Assembly (NCBI RefSeq): GCF_000010665.1
Contig: NC_012796.1
Location: forward strand, 1,488,001 to 1,552,000
Direction: 5' to 3'
Source of the DNA: Solidesulfovibrio magneticus RS-1
Lineage (GTDB): Bacteria; Desulfobacterota; Desulfovibrionia; Desulfovibrionales; Desulfovibrionaceae
DNA length: 64,000 bases
Below are positions 47,119 through 57,339 of the stretch, in pieces (the first letter of the stretch is position 1; each line of letters begins with the position of its first letter). Made by a program: the position numbers and the translations under genes. The notes beneath the pieces were generated by a model that saw only the letters and a program-made list of their open reading frames with translations, had not been told where the DNA came from and did no database searches.

Positions 47119-47415
47119 ATGAAACCGTCAAACGCCGCTACGCTGCATACCCTGCCGCCCGTCCTGGACGTGCGCAGCCCCGAACAGGCCGCCATCCTCG
47201 GCGAGGCCTACGCCAACGAACGCCAGGGCGTCCTGGCCGCCCTGCGGGAACTGTCCGGCATGGGTTTCGACGACCGCCGCAAACGCGAAGCCACGGCCCT
47301 GGCCGCCATGGTGACCCTGCCCGGCCACGAGCTCATGGACCGCGCCCCCCGCGAAGTGCTGCGCCTGCGGGCCGCCTTGTTCCTGACGTCCTGCCACGAA
47401 CACCGGCGGAATTAG
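47119..47415 (+). CDS. Small helical protein, unknown function
   Basis: 98 residues from ATG 47119, chosen because GGAGG lies 5 nt upstream; ATG 47059 (after AGGAAAA) would add 20 residues. The product is soluble and helical (SPEQAAILGEAYANERQGVL, REVLRLRAALFLTSCHEHRR). It is divergent from the TPR gene and is followed by a sense-oriented 3'-end repeat 20 nt after its stop, which supports a real gene. No family recognised. Confidence 0.5.
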   Translation: MKPSNAATLHTLPPVLDVRSPEQAAILGEAYANERQGVLAALRELSGMGFDDRRKREATALAAMVTLPGHELMDRAPREVLRLRAALFLTSCHEHRRN

Positions 47416-47435
47416 GCAGAGAGAAGAGAGAGGAA

Positions 47436-47482
47436 GCCTCCGGCGGCTGGGGGCCTGAGGCCCCCAGACCCCCCGCCTGGGG
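47436..47482 (+). repeat. Dispersed two-hairpin 3'-end repeat, copy 8
   Basis: GCCTCCGGCGGC, stem-loop GGGGGCCTGAGGCCCCC, GACCCCCC and a CCCC-GCCT-GGGG hairpin, preceded by GAGAAGAGAGAGGAA. Located 20 nt after the stop at 47415. Confidence 0.92.
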
Positions 47483-47599
47483 AAAAGGGCGAGGGGTAAG
47501 GCCCTGGAAGAGTTATCGCGGGAGATCTGGAAAGACTCTTTACAAGGCTCTTGGGATGCTTATCTTGAAGTCGTAAGGGGAGCGGTTCCCCTGAAGATA

Positions 47600-47771
47600 T
47601 GACGCCAACGCAAACGGAGGGGTGGGCGAAATAACAGCCAATCACCATACCGGACGCAACGAGGCGTCGCGAACAGAGATTCGCCAGGCGTACTAGGAAG
47701 AGTTCCCGAAGCACTGCTTCGGAACCGGGTGTATAAGCACCTCCAGCGCCGACGGCGAATCTCTTTTTTTG
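47600..47771 (+). ncRNA. Candidate structured RNA with multibranched fold and U-run
   Basis: An 11-bp stem AGAGATTCGCC (47675-47685) / GGCGAATCTCT (47754-47764) and a GGCG/CGCC stem enclose two hairpins: GTTCC-c-GAAGC / GCTTCGGAAC (47702-47725) and GGTG-TATAAG-CACC (47728-47741). Seven T follow. Upstream, the frame ending at TAG 47692-47694 reads DANANGGVGEI...SRTEIRQAY, faintly like a TnpB C-terminus, so an omega-RNA-type relic of an IS200/IS605 element is one reading. No intact transposase is present. The remainder of 47483-47600 shows only a small GGGGA-GCGG-TTCCCC hairpin. Confidence 0.5.
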
Positions 47772-47789
47772 TGGGCCGGAAGCCGCCCC

Positions 47790-49496
47790 TCACGAAACCG
47801 TCGGCCCGGGATCGGGCTTCCAGTTGCGGCGCATGAGCTCGCCCAGTTCTTCGCCGGGCACGGCGCGGGAGAAGAAAAAGCCCTGGGCGCTTTCGCAGCG
47901 CAGCTCGGAGAGCGCCGCCTTGTGCTCGGCCAGCTCCACGCCCTCGGCCACCACCTCCAGACCCAGCTTGTGGGCCATGGCGATGATCGCCCGCACGATC
48001 TCCATGTTCTGCTCGGCCTCGTTCATATTGCCGACGAACGAGCGGTCGACCTTGAGGCTGTCGAAAGGGAAGCGCTGGATGTAGGATAGGGACGAATAGC
48101 CGGTGCCGAAGTCGTCGATGACGACCTTGACGCCCAGGGCCTTGAGATTTTTTATCGCCCGCACGGCTTCGTCGGCGTCGTCCATGAGCACGGATTCGGT
48201 CAGTTCGAGTTTGACCCGGGAGGCGTCGATGCCGGTTTCGGCCAGGATGCCGGCCACTTCCTGGACGAAGTCGGGCCGTTTGAACTGGCGGCCGGAAATG
48301 TTGACCGACACGGAAAGTTTTTCGCCCTCGGGGTTCTCCCGGCCAAGCTCCACCAGCCGGCGGCAGGATTGGCGCAGAATCAGCGCCCCAAGCTCGTTTA
48401 TAAGGCCCGACTCCTCGGCGATGGGGATGAATTCCGAAGGCGGAATGAATCCCTGGCGCGGATGCTGCCAGCGGGCCAGGGCCTCAAGCCCCGTGACATC
48501 GCCCGTGGCCAGGGACACGATGGGCTGATAATGCACGGTGATCTCGCCGGATTCCATGGCCTGGCGCAAGGCCAGCTCCATTTCCATGCGGCGCTGGGTC
48601 AGCACGCGCATGCCGGCGTCGAACACGGTGTAGTGGTCGCCGCCGTGCTCCTTGGAGCTGTACATGGCGTTGTCGGCGTCGCGCAGCACTTGGTCGGGGT
48701 GCTCGTAGGCGGCCGACCCCACCACCACGCCGAGGCTGCAGGTGACGAAAATTTCCTGTTTTTTGAGGCGAAACGGCTGGGCCAGCTGACGCAGCACATT
48801 TTCGGCCATGGTGCTGGCCTCGTCCAGGCCGGAGATGTCCTCGATGAGGATGGCGAACTCGTCGCCGCCGAAGCGGGCCAGGGTATCCAGTTCGCGCAGC
48901 TGCTTTTGCAGCCGGTTGGCGATGACCATGAGCAGCCGGTCGCCGGTGACGTGGCCGAAGGTCTTGTTGACGAGCTTGAAACGGTCCATGTCGAGGTAGA
49001 GGACCGCGTAGAGGGCGTCGGGATTTCGCCGCAAGCGTTTGATGGCCTGATCCAGACGGTTGATGAAAAGGGCCCGGTTGAAAAGCCCGGTGAGGGTATC
49101 ATGGAAGGCGTCGTGGAGAATGTGCTCTTCGAGCTGCTTTTGCCGGGAAATGTCGGTCAACGTGGCCACGGCCCCGGACGTGGGGCCGCGAAGGGGAGTG
49201 AAGCACAAGGCGCGCCAGATCTGGCTGCCCGATGGTCCGCAGGGCAGGTCCATCTCGTAGCGGGGCAACCGGCCGTCCAGCACGGCAGCCAGGCCCTCGC
49301 GCACGGCGGCGGAAACCGTTTCCGGCAAAAGCTTGACGCAGGAATCGGCAAAGGGACTGCCCACGGCGGCGGAAGGGTCGAGGTCGCGCAAGAGTTCCAG
49401 ACAGGAGGCGTTGGCGAAGCGGATACGACCGTCCCCGTCGAGCAGGGCGGCATGAGAGGGCAAGGATTCGAGCAGGTTCTGGATGTCTGGCAACAT
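47790..49496 (-). CDS. PAS-GGDEF-EAL cyclic-di-GMP enzyme
   Basis: 568 residues. ATG 49496 lies ~50 nt after the predicted transcription start, while GTG 49595 is upstream of the promoter and cannot be used. A PAS-like sensor (~1-125) precedes a GGDEF domain with intact RFGGDEF and, five residues before, an RELD inhibitory site. The EAL domain has GLEALARW, DDFGTGYSSLSY and LKVDRSFVGN. Both synthesis and hydrolysis of c-di-GMP are possible. Soluble; likely affects motility, fitting the flagellar genes nearby. Confidence 0.93.
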   Translation of the reverse strand: MLPDIQNLLESLPSHAALLDGDGRIRFANASCLELLRDLDPSAAVGSPFADSCVKLLPETVSAAVREGLAAVLDGRLPRYEMDLPCGPSGSQIWRALCFTPLRGPTSGAVATLTDISRQKQLEEHILHDAFHDTLTGLFNRALFINRLDQAIKRLRRNPDALYAVLYLDMDRFKLVNKTFGHVTGDRLLMVIANRLQKQLRELDTLARFGGDEFAILIEDISGLDEASTMAENVLRQLAQPFRLKKQEIFVTCSLGVVVGSAAYEHPDQVLRDADNAMYSSKEHGGDHYTVFDAGMRVLTQRRMEMELALRQAMESGEITVHYQPIVSLATGDVTGLEALARWQHPRQGFIPPSEFIPIAEESGLINELGALILRQSCRRLVELGRENPEGEKLSVSVNISGRQFKRPDFVQEVAGILAETGIDASRVKLELTESVLMDDADEAVRAIKNLKALGVKVVIDDFGTGYSSLSYIQRFPFDSLKVDRSFVGNMNEAEQNMEIVRAIIAMAHKLGLEVVAEGVELAEHKAALSELRCESAQGFFFSRAVPGEELGELMRRNWKPDPGPTVS

Positions 49497-49553
49497 GGCC
49501 CTCAGCGACGTCTTGGCAAAAGGCTTGACAGAAAAACCGCTGCCGGTCCGATA

Positions 49554-50157
<604 letters not shown>

Positions 50158-50182
50158 CGCTTCCTGTCCCCCCTGGGGACGC

Positions 50183-50213
50183 CCCGCGCCGGTCCGCCGG
50201 CGCGGGTTTTTTT
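50183..50213 (+). terminator. Intrinsic terminator of the ferredoxin gene
   Basis: CCCGCGCCGG-TCCG-CCGGCGCGGG, a perfect 10-bp stem, followed by seven T. Starts 26 nt after the stop. Confidence 0.95.
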
Positions 50214-50228
50214 ATGCCCGGCGTCCCG

Positions 50229-50255
50229 TAAGGCTTTGGCCGTAATCGCCGATAA
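50229..50255 (+). promoter_or_regulatory. Candidate sigma-28 promoter
   Basis: TAAGGCTT-N11-GCCGATAA: the -10 matches the FliA consensus exactly and the -35 closely, at correct spacing. It lies 110 nt upstream of the 49-residue gene. Confidence 0.5.
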
Positions 50256-50293
50256 GAGGGGTGAGGCCGCCGCTGCCGGGGCAAGGACGCCCC

Positions 50294-50309
50294 TGGAACG
50301 GATATTGCT
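50294..50309 (+). promoter_or_regulatory. Sigma-54 promoter of the 49-residue gene
   Basis: TGGAACG-GATA-TTGCT, with GG and GC exactly 10 nt apart. The TGGAACG box is the same as at fliK and the flagellin. Predicted start ~50320, 45 nt before the ATG. Confidence 0.8.
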
Positions 50310-50364
50310 ACTTACTCGCTGTGTTCCACGGGGGTCAAGGACTGCCCCCAAGCGAGGCAACGCC

Positions 50365-50514
50365 ATGAACATCATCCGCAACTACCTGCAACACCGACTC
50401 AATCCCATGCACATGTACTGCCGGCTCATGGATTTCGGGCTGGCTCGCCGCAACGCCAGACGGCTGTGCTCCGTGTACGAACGCTTCATCTACCGGGGGC
50501 TGTTGTTTCATTAG
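50365..50514 (+). CDS. 49-residue basic protein with flagellar-type promoters
   Basis: ATG 50365 follows CGAGG. The product (starting MNIIRNYLQHRLNPMHMYCR and ending YERFIYRGLLFH) is basic, helical and rich in Arg, Tyr, Leu and Met, with two Cys and no signal peptide. I recognise no family. It is an isolated unit: sigma-54 and possibly sigma-28 promoters upstream and a terminator whose stem starts in the stop codon. Shared promoter type suggests co-regulation with flagellar genes; a role in motility, or a small regulator, is inference. Confidence 0.65.
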   Translation: MNIIRNYLQHRLNPMHMYCRLMDFGLARRNARRLCSVYERFIYRGLLFH

Positions 50515-50549
50515 TCGCCACCCGGTCGCGAAACCGGGTGGCGACTTTG
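50514..50549 (+). terminator. Intrinsic terminator overlapping the small gene's stop codon
   Basis: GTCGCCACCCGGT-CGCGAA-ACCGGGTGGCGAC, a perfect 13-bp stem, then TTT. The first base of the stem is the last base of TAG. Confidence 0.85.
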
Positions 50550-50693
50550 GGCGGCCTTCCGCTTGCCGCAGGCCAGACTCCCGCAATCATTGACTTCGTC
50601 GAAAAACAACGGCGCGAACCTCAGGCCGCGCCCAAGCCAACCCTCAAGTACGTTTTTTTCCCTTCGCGCCAAGTCGCCGCGCAAAAAACGTCA

Positions 50694-50737
50694 TCGCCCC
50701 GGCCAAGCCGTCAAAGCTTGGACCGGGGCGACCCTTT
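50694..50737. terminator. Apparent bidirectional terminator
   Basis: TCGCCCCGG-c-CAAGC pairs with GCTTG-ga-CCGGGGCGA. Plus-strand reading ends in CCCTTTTT; minus-strand reading ends in GACGTTTTTT. The 435-bp region 50515-50949 holds no gene. Confidence 0.6.
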
Positions 50738-50912
50738 TTCATCCACTTTGTGACAAAGGCACACGCCCGACGCCGGGGCGGTCGGAGCACCGCGCCCTCT
50801 CCCGGGCCGGCCGCGTCGGGAGGCGACTCCCAGGCCGCCTCCCGGCCTTATTGCAATTCCCTTGTTAAAGCGAAACTCCATGGCCAATGACATGCTGCTA
50901 TGATTGTCTATT

Positions 50913-50942
50913 TATAAAACACCACTGTCGTGATGTTTTATA
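50913..50942 (-). terminator. AT-rich hairpin after pgpA
   Basis: TATAAAACA-c-CAC-TGTC-GTG-a-TGTTTTATA, 8 nt beyond the pgpA stop on the minus strand. The U-rich 3' side would help release the transcript. Confidence 0.6.
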
Positions 50943-50949
50943 CTAGGCA

Positions 50950-51423
50950 TTACGCGCCGCGCAGCCAGGCCAAAATGACCAAGCACAGGCCGGCGTAGAT
51001 TCCGGCCAGCACGTCGTCGATCATGACGCCGTAGCCGCCCGGCAGCCAATGTTCGGAAGCCCGCACCGGCGGCGGCTTTAAGATGTCGAAGGCCCTAAAC
51101 AGGAAAAAGCCGGCGATGAGTTCAAAGGGTCCGGGCGCGGCAAAGGGCAACAGCGTGATCCACTGGCCGACCAGTTCGTCGATGACCACATGTCCCGGGT
51201 CCTTGCGGCCAAGAATCTTCTCGGTGCGGTCGGCCGCCTTGGCTCCGACGACAAAGACCGCCACGAGGAGCACGATGCGCGCCCAGAGGGGCAGCGGAAA
51301 AAACACCAGCGGCGCGATCAGCACCGCCGCCGCCGAACCCCAGGTGCCCTGGGCATAGGGCATCCGGCCCAGGGGGCCAAGGCCCGACACGAGCAGGGCC
51401 AAACGGTCGTTATGTGCAAACAT
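50950..51423 (-). CDS. pgpA: Phosphatidylglycerophosphatase A
   Basis: 157 residues. GTWGSAAAVL, DPGHVVIDELVGQWITLLPF, LFRAFDILKPPPV-like (FFLFRAFDILKPPPV) and GGYGVMIDDVLAGIYAG are the family's conserved blocks in order, with the acidic residues that bind Mg. Several membrane helices. It dephosphorylates phosphatidylglycerol phosphate in the inner membrane, the last step to phosphatidylglycerol. It is a single gene between hairpins. Confidence 0.95.
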   Translation of the reverse strand: MFAHNDRLALLVSGLGPLGRMPYAQGTWGSAAAVLIAPLVFFPLPLWARIVLLVAVFVVGAKAADRTEKILGRKDPGHVVIDELVGQWITLLPFAAPGPFELIAGFFLFRAFDILKPPPVRASEHWLPGGYGVMIDDVLAGIYAGLCLVILAWLRGA

Positions 51424-51644
51424 GAGGGTCCCTCCCGAAATGGTCGCGGCAGGCTACACCCGGGCGGGCGCGCGAGCAAGAGCGGCGGCGCGCGCCGTGT
51501 CGCAAGCCGAAGGACACATCCCATGGGGGCGGCCGGGGCACGTCCCGGCCGCCTTGCCTCGCCGCGCCTTGAAGTCGGGGCCAAAGTGTGGGAGAAACAA
51601 TGATCAACGACTCGTTGTCGCCAGGCCCCAAAAGGAAGGAATCG

Positions 51645-51938
51645 ATGCTGAGCCTCACCTATGCCGTCACGGTCTTTGCCCTGTATTTTCTGGTTTTCGT
51701 CCTGTTCTACAGCCTTTATTTCCGCAAGCGCATCTACCTGCTTCTGCTGTCCGAACACGCTTACATGGACCACTACATCGACAAATTGCCGCACATTCGC
51801 GACCGTCCCGACGAGCGCCTGGGCATGATCGAGTTCATGCTGTGCAAACGCAAAGCCTTCGTGTGCCGGGCGCGCCAGTTCGTGGCCGCTTCCACTGTCG
51901 CCTATCTCCTGGCCCTGGTCGGCCGGGCCGCTCTTTAA
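51645..51938 (+). CDS. Small single-helix membrane protein, unknown
   Basis: 97 residues. ATG 51645 follows AAGGAAGG at good spacing, so it is preferred over GTG 51588 or ATG 51600. One strong helix at ~3-25 ([22 protein letters not shown]), a basic cytoplasmic part ([20 protein letters not shown]) and a second weaker hydrophobic C-terminus ([15 protein letters not shown]). No family recognised. It precedes a chemoreceptor by 124 nt. Confidence 0.6.
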   Translation: MLSLTYAVTVFALYFLVFVLFYSLYFRKRIYLLLLSEHAYMDHYIDKLPHIRDRPDERLGMIEFMLCKRKAFVCRARQFVAASTVAYLLALVGRAAL

Positions 51939-52062
51939 TCCCCCGCCTCACGTTCCGGCCCAGGACCCCGATCACCCGTCCCGGGCCGGACCAAGCCCGC
52001 CGCCGCCCCGGCCGTTTCCAGGGTCGGTCTTGCGTTTTTCCCTCAAGACAAGGAGTTTCGTC

Positions 52063-53871
52063 TTGAAACATCTCCCCATCGCCACCCGTTTGCTGATTCT
52101 GTTTTTTGTCTCGGCTCTGTCCGCCGCCGTCATTTTCGCCGTTGGCGCGTATTCGTCCTATAGCCTGGCCAAGGCCGGGGCTAACGAAGCCCGAAGCGAC
52201 ATGCTCGACGGCCAGCGCGCCAAAATCAAGGTCGCCACCGACGTCATGGCTGCCGCCCTGTCCAAGGCCCTGGCCGGCCTGCCCGACGAGGCCGCCAAAG
52301 TGTCGCATCTGCGCGAGGCCATCAAGGACGCCATTTTCGAAACCGATCGCTCGGGCTATTTCTTTGTGTATTCCGGCACCACCAGCGTGGCCCACGCCGT
52401 CAATCCGGCCCTGCACGGCAAGGACCTGGGCGACCTCAAGGGCGCGGACGGCGTCTATTCCGTGCGCGAACTGGCCCGGGCCGCCGCTTCCGGCGGCGGA
52501 TTCGTCAATTTCTCCTGGGCCAAGCCCGGCAAGGGCGAAATGCCCAAGATCGGCTATGCCGCGCCCATCCCGGGCACGCCCTACTGGATCGGCACCGGCG
52601 TCTATGTGGACAATGTGGACGAAGCCGCCGCAGCCATGGCGGCGCGGATGCGGGAAACGGCCAACCGGGCCACGCTCATTGATTCCCTTGTCTTTGGCGT
52701 CATGTTCCTGGCCGTGCTGTTGCCCTTGAGCTTGGTCGTTTCCCGGGGGATCGTGCGGCCCATCCGCGAAACCACCGAGGCCGCCCGGCGCATCGCCGCT
52801 GGCGACCTCGACGTCCACCTCGAAGCCTCGGGCCGCGACGAAGCCAGCCAGCTCAAGCAGGCCCTGGAAGCCATGGCCGTGTCCCTGCGGGCCAATCTCG
52901 CCGCCCTGGCCGACAAGGAGCACGAGGCCCGCGCCCAGGCCCAGCGTTCCGAGCAGGCCGCCGAGGAAGCCCGCCAGGCCATGCGCCAGGCCGAGGCCGC
53001 CGGCGCGGCCATGCTGGCCACGGTCCAGGGGCTCACCGGGGTCGTCGGCGAACTCGGCAGCGCCACCCGCGACCTGACCGCCATCGGCGACGGCATCCGT
53101 TCCGGCGCATCCGGCCAGCGGCAGCGTCTCGAATCCACGGCCCAGGCCATGGGCCAGATGCGCGACGCCGTGGGCGAAGTGGCCCAAAACGCCGCCGAAG
53201 CCTCCCGCTCCACGGCGCTGACCCGCGAAACCGCCACCGAAGGCGCGACGCTGGTCAGCCAGGCCAAAACCGCCACCGTCAGCCTCAAGGCCATGGCCGA
53301 CTCCCTCAAGGCCGACATGGGGCGGCTGGGCAGCCAGTCCGAAGGCATCGGCGCGGTCATCCAGGTCATCTCCGACATCGCCGACCAGACCAACCTCCTG
53401 GCGCTCAATGCCGCCATCGAGGCGGCCCGGGCCGGCGACGCCGGGCGCGGGTTTGCTGTGGTGGCCGACGAAGTGCGCAAGCTGGCCGAAAAAACCATGG
53501 CCGCCACCGGTGAAGTGGGACAGTCCATCCAGGCCATCCAGGCCATGACCCGCGACAACCGCGACAGCGTGGACAAGACCCTGGCCGCCGTGGACCATGT
53601 GGCCGGGCTGGCCGAGGCCTCGGGCGACAAGCTGCGCCAGATCCAGACCGTGGCCGAAGAGGCCGCCGCCCAGGTCCGGGCCATCGCCGCCGCCGCCGAT
53701 CAACAGGCCGAGTCCGCCCGCTCCATCATGGACAGCATGGACGACGTCAGCGACATCGCCCGCGAAAACGCCGACCGGGCCGACGACGCCTCGCGCCACT
53801 TCGACAACCTCGCCAACCAGACCGGCGCGTTGACGGGTTTGATACGGCAATTGAACACGCGGCAGGGGTGA
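52063..53871 (+). CDS. Methyl-accepting chemotaxis protein with sCache_2 sensor
   Basis: 602 residues from TTG 52063, chosen because AAGGAG sits 7 nt upstream and it leads straight into the first helix (~8-30). The periplasmic part (~35-200) is a single-Cache type 2 domain ([20 protein letters not shown] ... [20 protein letters not shown] ... [15 protein letters not shown]), which often binds small organic acids. A second helix (~205-227), HAMP (~228-282) and a signalling domain with [20 protein letters not shown] (~435) follow. There is no C-terminal CheR-docking pentapeptide. Followed 17 nt later by a 3'-end repeat. Confidence 0.95.
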   Translation: MKHLPIATRLLILFFVSALSAAVIFAVGAYSSYSLAKAGANEARSDMLDGQRAKIKVATDVMAAALSKALAGLPDEAAKVSHLREAIKDAIFETDRSGYFFVYSGTTSVAHAVNPALHGKDLGDLKGADGVYSVRELARAAASGGGFVNFSWAKPGKGEMPKIGYAAPIPGTPYWIGTGVYVDNVDEAAAAMAARMRETANRATLIDSLVFGVMFLAVLLPLSLVVSRGIVRPIRETTEAARRIAAGDLDVHLEASGRDEASQLKQALEAMAVSLRANLAALADKEHEARAQAQRSEQAAEEARQAMRQAEAAGAAMLATVQGLTGVVGELGSATRDLTAIGDGIRSGASGQRQRLESTAQAMGQMRDAVGEVAQNAAEASRSTALTRETATEGATLVSQAKTATVSLKAMADSLKADMGRLGSQSEGIGAVIQVISDIADQTNLLALNAAIEAARAGDAGRGFAVVADEVRKLAEKTMAATGEVGQSIQAIQAMTRDNRDSVDKTLAAVDHVAGLAEASGDKLRQIQTVAEEAAAQVRAIAAAADQQAESARSIMDSMDDVSDIARENADRADDASRHFDNLANQTGALTGLIRQLNTRQG

Positions 53872-53888
53872 TAAATTTAGAGTAAGAG

Positions 53889-53933
53889 GCCTCCGGCGGC
53901 CGGGGGCCTGAGGCCCCCGGACCCCCCGAAAGG
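53889..53933 (+). repeat. Dispersed two-hairpin 3'-end repeat, copy 9
   Basis: GCCTCCGGCGGC, stem-loop CGGGGGCCTGAGGCCCCCG, GACCCCCC-GAAA-GGG. It is 17 nt after the chemoreceptor stop, sense orientation. Confidence 0.93.
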
Positions 53934-54021
53934 GTTTATATGGGGCGGCGAGACCGTTGCGTTGCCGGCTGCTGTGACAAGAATCCTGGCGGGCTACCGC
54001 CAGCCACGATGAGGAACCGCC

Positions 54022-54822
54022 ATGACTCGCGACAGTGACAAGCCCGATGTTCCAGGGGGTCCGGGGGGGATGATCCCCCCCGGCGGAGAGGTCCCGGAGA
54101 GGCAGCGCCTCTCTGGGCCGCCGGAGGCGCTCCTGGCGCGCCAGGTGGTGCAGGCGGCGCGGCAGATCGGGGTGCATTACGGCTTGTGGCTGGCCGAGGC
54201 GGCCCACCAGTTCGGCCCGGAAGCGGCCTGCCGGATGGAGTCGAAAGTGGGCGAGGCCTATTTGCCGCTGCTGACGCGGCGCATCGAGCGGGCGCTGAAG
54301 CTTCCGGGCACGGTGGAGGAGCTGCTGGCCGGCCTGGGACAGGAACGCCTGGAAGCCCTGGCCGACGCCTTGTCGGTGTCGTGGCTGGCCGCCGACGGGG
54401 TGTGGTTTCGCACGGTGGAGGACGAGCGCGGCATGCACGACGCCAAGCGCGTCAATGACACGTGCTGGTCGCGGCTGGGCTATTACGAGGCGTTGCGGGC
54501 CAGGGAGGCCCTGGGCATCGGCGAAGGCGGCGGCCTGGCGGCCGCCCGGGCCTGCCTGGAGGCGCGGCTGGTTTCCCGCATCAACAAATTCGATTTTGTG
54601 GACGAGACGCCCGAGGGATTTACTTTACGGATGGTCGAGTGCCGGGTGCAGTCGGCCCGGGCGCGCCAGGGCTTGCCGCCCTATCCGTGCGTGTCCGGCG
54701 GCACGGTGGAATTCACGTCCTTTGCCGCCGGCGTGGACCCGCGCCTCAAAATGGCCTGCGTGAGCTGTCCGCCCCAGACGACCCGGGATGACTGCGCTTG
54801 CGCCTGGCGCTTCGCCTTGTAA
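54022..54822 (+). CDS. DUF6125-like cysteine-rich protein with repeat-encoded N-terminus
   Basis: 266 residues from ATG 54022, with GAGGAACC upstream. Residues ~11-36 (GGPGGMIPPGGEVPERQRLS region) are encoded by two tandem units of the dispersed repeat and are unlike the rest. From ~38 the protein resembles DUF6125/thiazoline-hydrolase-like families: LSVSWLAADGVWFRTVEDER, GMHDAKRVNDTCWSRLG and a C-terminal half with RMVECRVQSARARQG, then several Cys (YPCVSGG, ACVSCPPQ, DDCACAW) that may bind a metal. If the repeat inserted into an older gene, a start near GTG 54142 could be the original. Function unknown. Confidence 0.75.
   Translation: MTRDSDKPDVPGGPGGMIPPGGEVPERQRLSGPPEALLARQVVQAARQIGVHYGLWLAEAAHQFGPEAACRMESKVGEAYLPLLTRRIERALKLPGTVEELLAGLGQERLEALADALSVSWLAADGVWFRTVEDERGMHDAKRVNDTCWSRLGYYEALRAREALGIGEGGGLAAARACLEARLVSRINKFDFVDETPEGFTLRMVECRVQSARARQGLPPYPCVSGGTVEFTSFAAGVDPRLKMACVSCPPQTTRDDCACAWRFAL
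54053..54129 (-). repeat. Two tandem dispersed-repeat units inside a coding sequence
   Basis: First unit: GGTCCGGGGGGGATGATCCC and CGGCGGAGAGG; second: GTCCCGGAGAGG-CAGCG-CCTCTC then GGGCCGCCGGAGGC. Both read in the orientation opposite to the gene and stay in frame. Confidence 0.85.
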
Positions 54823-54855
54823 TCTTCGCGACGGGGGCACCCCGCTTGAAAACCT

Positions 54856-54898
54856 TTCGGGGGGTCCGGGGGCCTGAGGCCCCCGGCCGCCGGAGGCA
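54856..54898 (-). repeat. Dispersed two-hairpin 3'-end repeat, copy 11
   Basis: GGGGGGTCCGGGGGCC, loop TGA, GGCCCCCGGCCGCCGGAGGC, then a C/T tract. It ends 23 nt beyond the stop of the minus-strand activator gene at 54922. Confidence 0.93.
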
Positions 54899-54921
54899 TC
54901 TTCCTCTTCCCTCTTCTCTCT

Positions 54922-56439
<1,518 letters not shown>

Positions 56440-56502
56440 GGCTTTATCCCGGTGAATTTGCCGGACCATGCCGCAAAAGCGCAAGCGGGGCAAGGCTTGG
56501 GG

Positions 56503-56537
56503 CCGGCCGGCGGTCCGGGGTGCGGACCGCCGGCCGG
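56503..56537. repeat. Long GC hairpin between the activator and the 105-residue gene
   Basis: GGCCGGCGGTCC-GGGGTGC-GGACCGCCGGCC, a perfect 12-bp stem in the 114-bp gap. No T-run downstream on the minus strand, so it may attenuate rather than stop read-through. Confidence 0.6.
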
Positions 56538-56553
56538 GAAAAAGGCCAGAGGG

Positions 56554-56871
56554 TCAATGGATGGCGTAGGAGCGTTCCCGGATGCGCCACAAGTCCTCGG
56601 GGACTTCCAGGTACAGGTCTTTTTCCGGCAGGGGAATGACGCACACGAGCTTGCCCGTGTCCGCCACCCAGTACATGTGGCCGGCCAGTTCGTGCATGAC
56701 TTCGTCGAAAGCGATTCCCGTCTGGGAAGCGACTTCCTTCATGGCCCGCCGCATGGTGGCCATGGCCGCATTGCCGAATTCCACTTCGAGCACGGAGACG
56801 TGGTGCAGGACGAGGGAATCGTCGTTGAGTTCCGGCGGAACTGTCGTTCGCAGCGTCAGGGCAGTTTCCAT
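56554..56871 (-). CDS. 105-residue soluble protein with sigma-54 promoter, unknown
   Basis: ATG 56871 follows GAGGAGG. The product is a compact alpha/beta protein (LVLHHVSVLEVEFGNAAMAT, MRRAMKEVASQTGIAFDEVM, HELAGHMYWVADTGKLVCVI) with one Cys and no signal peptide. I recognise no family. Its -24/-12 promoter and position directly before a sigma-54 activator gene on the same strand suggest a locally controlled unit. Confidence 0.7.
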   Translation of the reverse strand: METALTLRTTVPPELNDDSLVLHHVSVLEVEFGNAAMATMRRAMKEVASQTGIAFDEVMHELAGHMYWVADTGKLVCVIPLPEKDLYLEVPEDLWRIRERSYAIH

Positions 56872-56934
56872 GGCGACCTCCTCGAGTGGTTTGGGCGCTG
56901 CCCGACAGAGCCGGGCACGCTGTCTGTCACTATA

Positions 56935-56950
56935 AGCAATACTCGTGCAA
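56935..56950 (-). promoter_or_regulatory. Sigma-54 promoter of the 105-residue gene
   Basis: Minus-strand TTGCACG-AGTA-TTGCT differs from the TGGCACG-N4-TTGCT consensus at one base. An AT-rich stretch (~56950-57015) lies upstream, suitable for activator or IHF binding. The rest of the 468-bp region to 57339 has no convincing gene. Confidence 0.75.
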
Positions 56951-57339
56951 AGTACACCGCGATTGTGGAGAATTCGCGCTTCTTTTTTATAACTTTAGAA
57001 TTTCAGAGGAAATATGGAATCAGATCTGGGGCCGCGTCAGGTTGTCCCGGGGAGCGGGCGATCCGGAGGTGCAAAAATGCAGGTCCGGCCCACGAAAATG
57101 TCGCTTTTCGGGATCCGCGCCGGCGTTTTATCGCCTGGTTGTGGAGCAATGGCCCTGGCTTGCTGTCCGGGACCGGCCGGCGTCAAGGCCCTGCCGCCAG
57201 GGCGTCGGCCGGCGTCGGGATTATGCCTCCGGGCCGGCGGCCCAGGCGGCCACGGCCGGATGGTGGTGGTCGAGGTACGCCGAGGCGGCAAGAAAGGGAG
57301 CCAGGGCGGCGGCGGCGGGAAGCTTTCGCTTGTCGAGCC

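Noticed and set aside
47560-47793. Minus-strand frame over the structured RNA region
   Set aside because: Arg-rich product reading against the stems; overlaps the end of the GGDEF-EAL gene and lacks a start site.
51835-54438. 867-codon minus-strand frame over the chemoreceptor gene
   Set aside because: Low-complexity Gly/His-rich product, mirror of the MCP reading frame; no start site.
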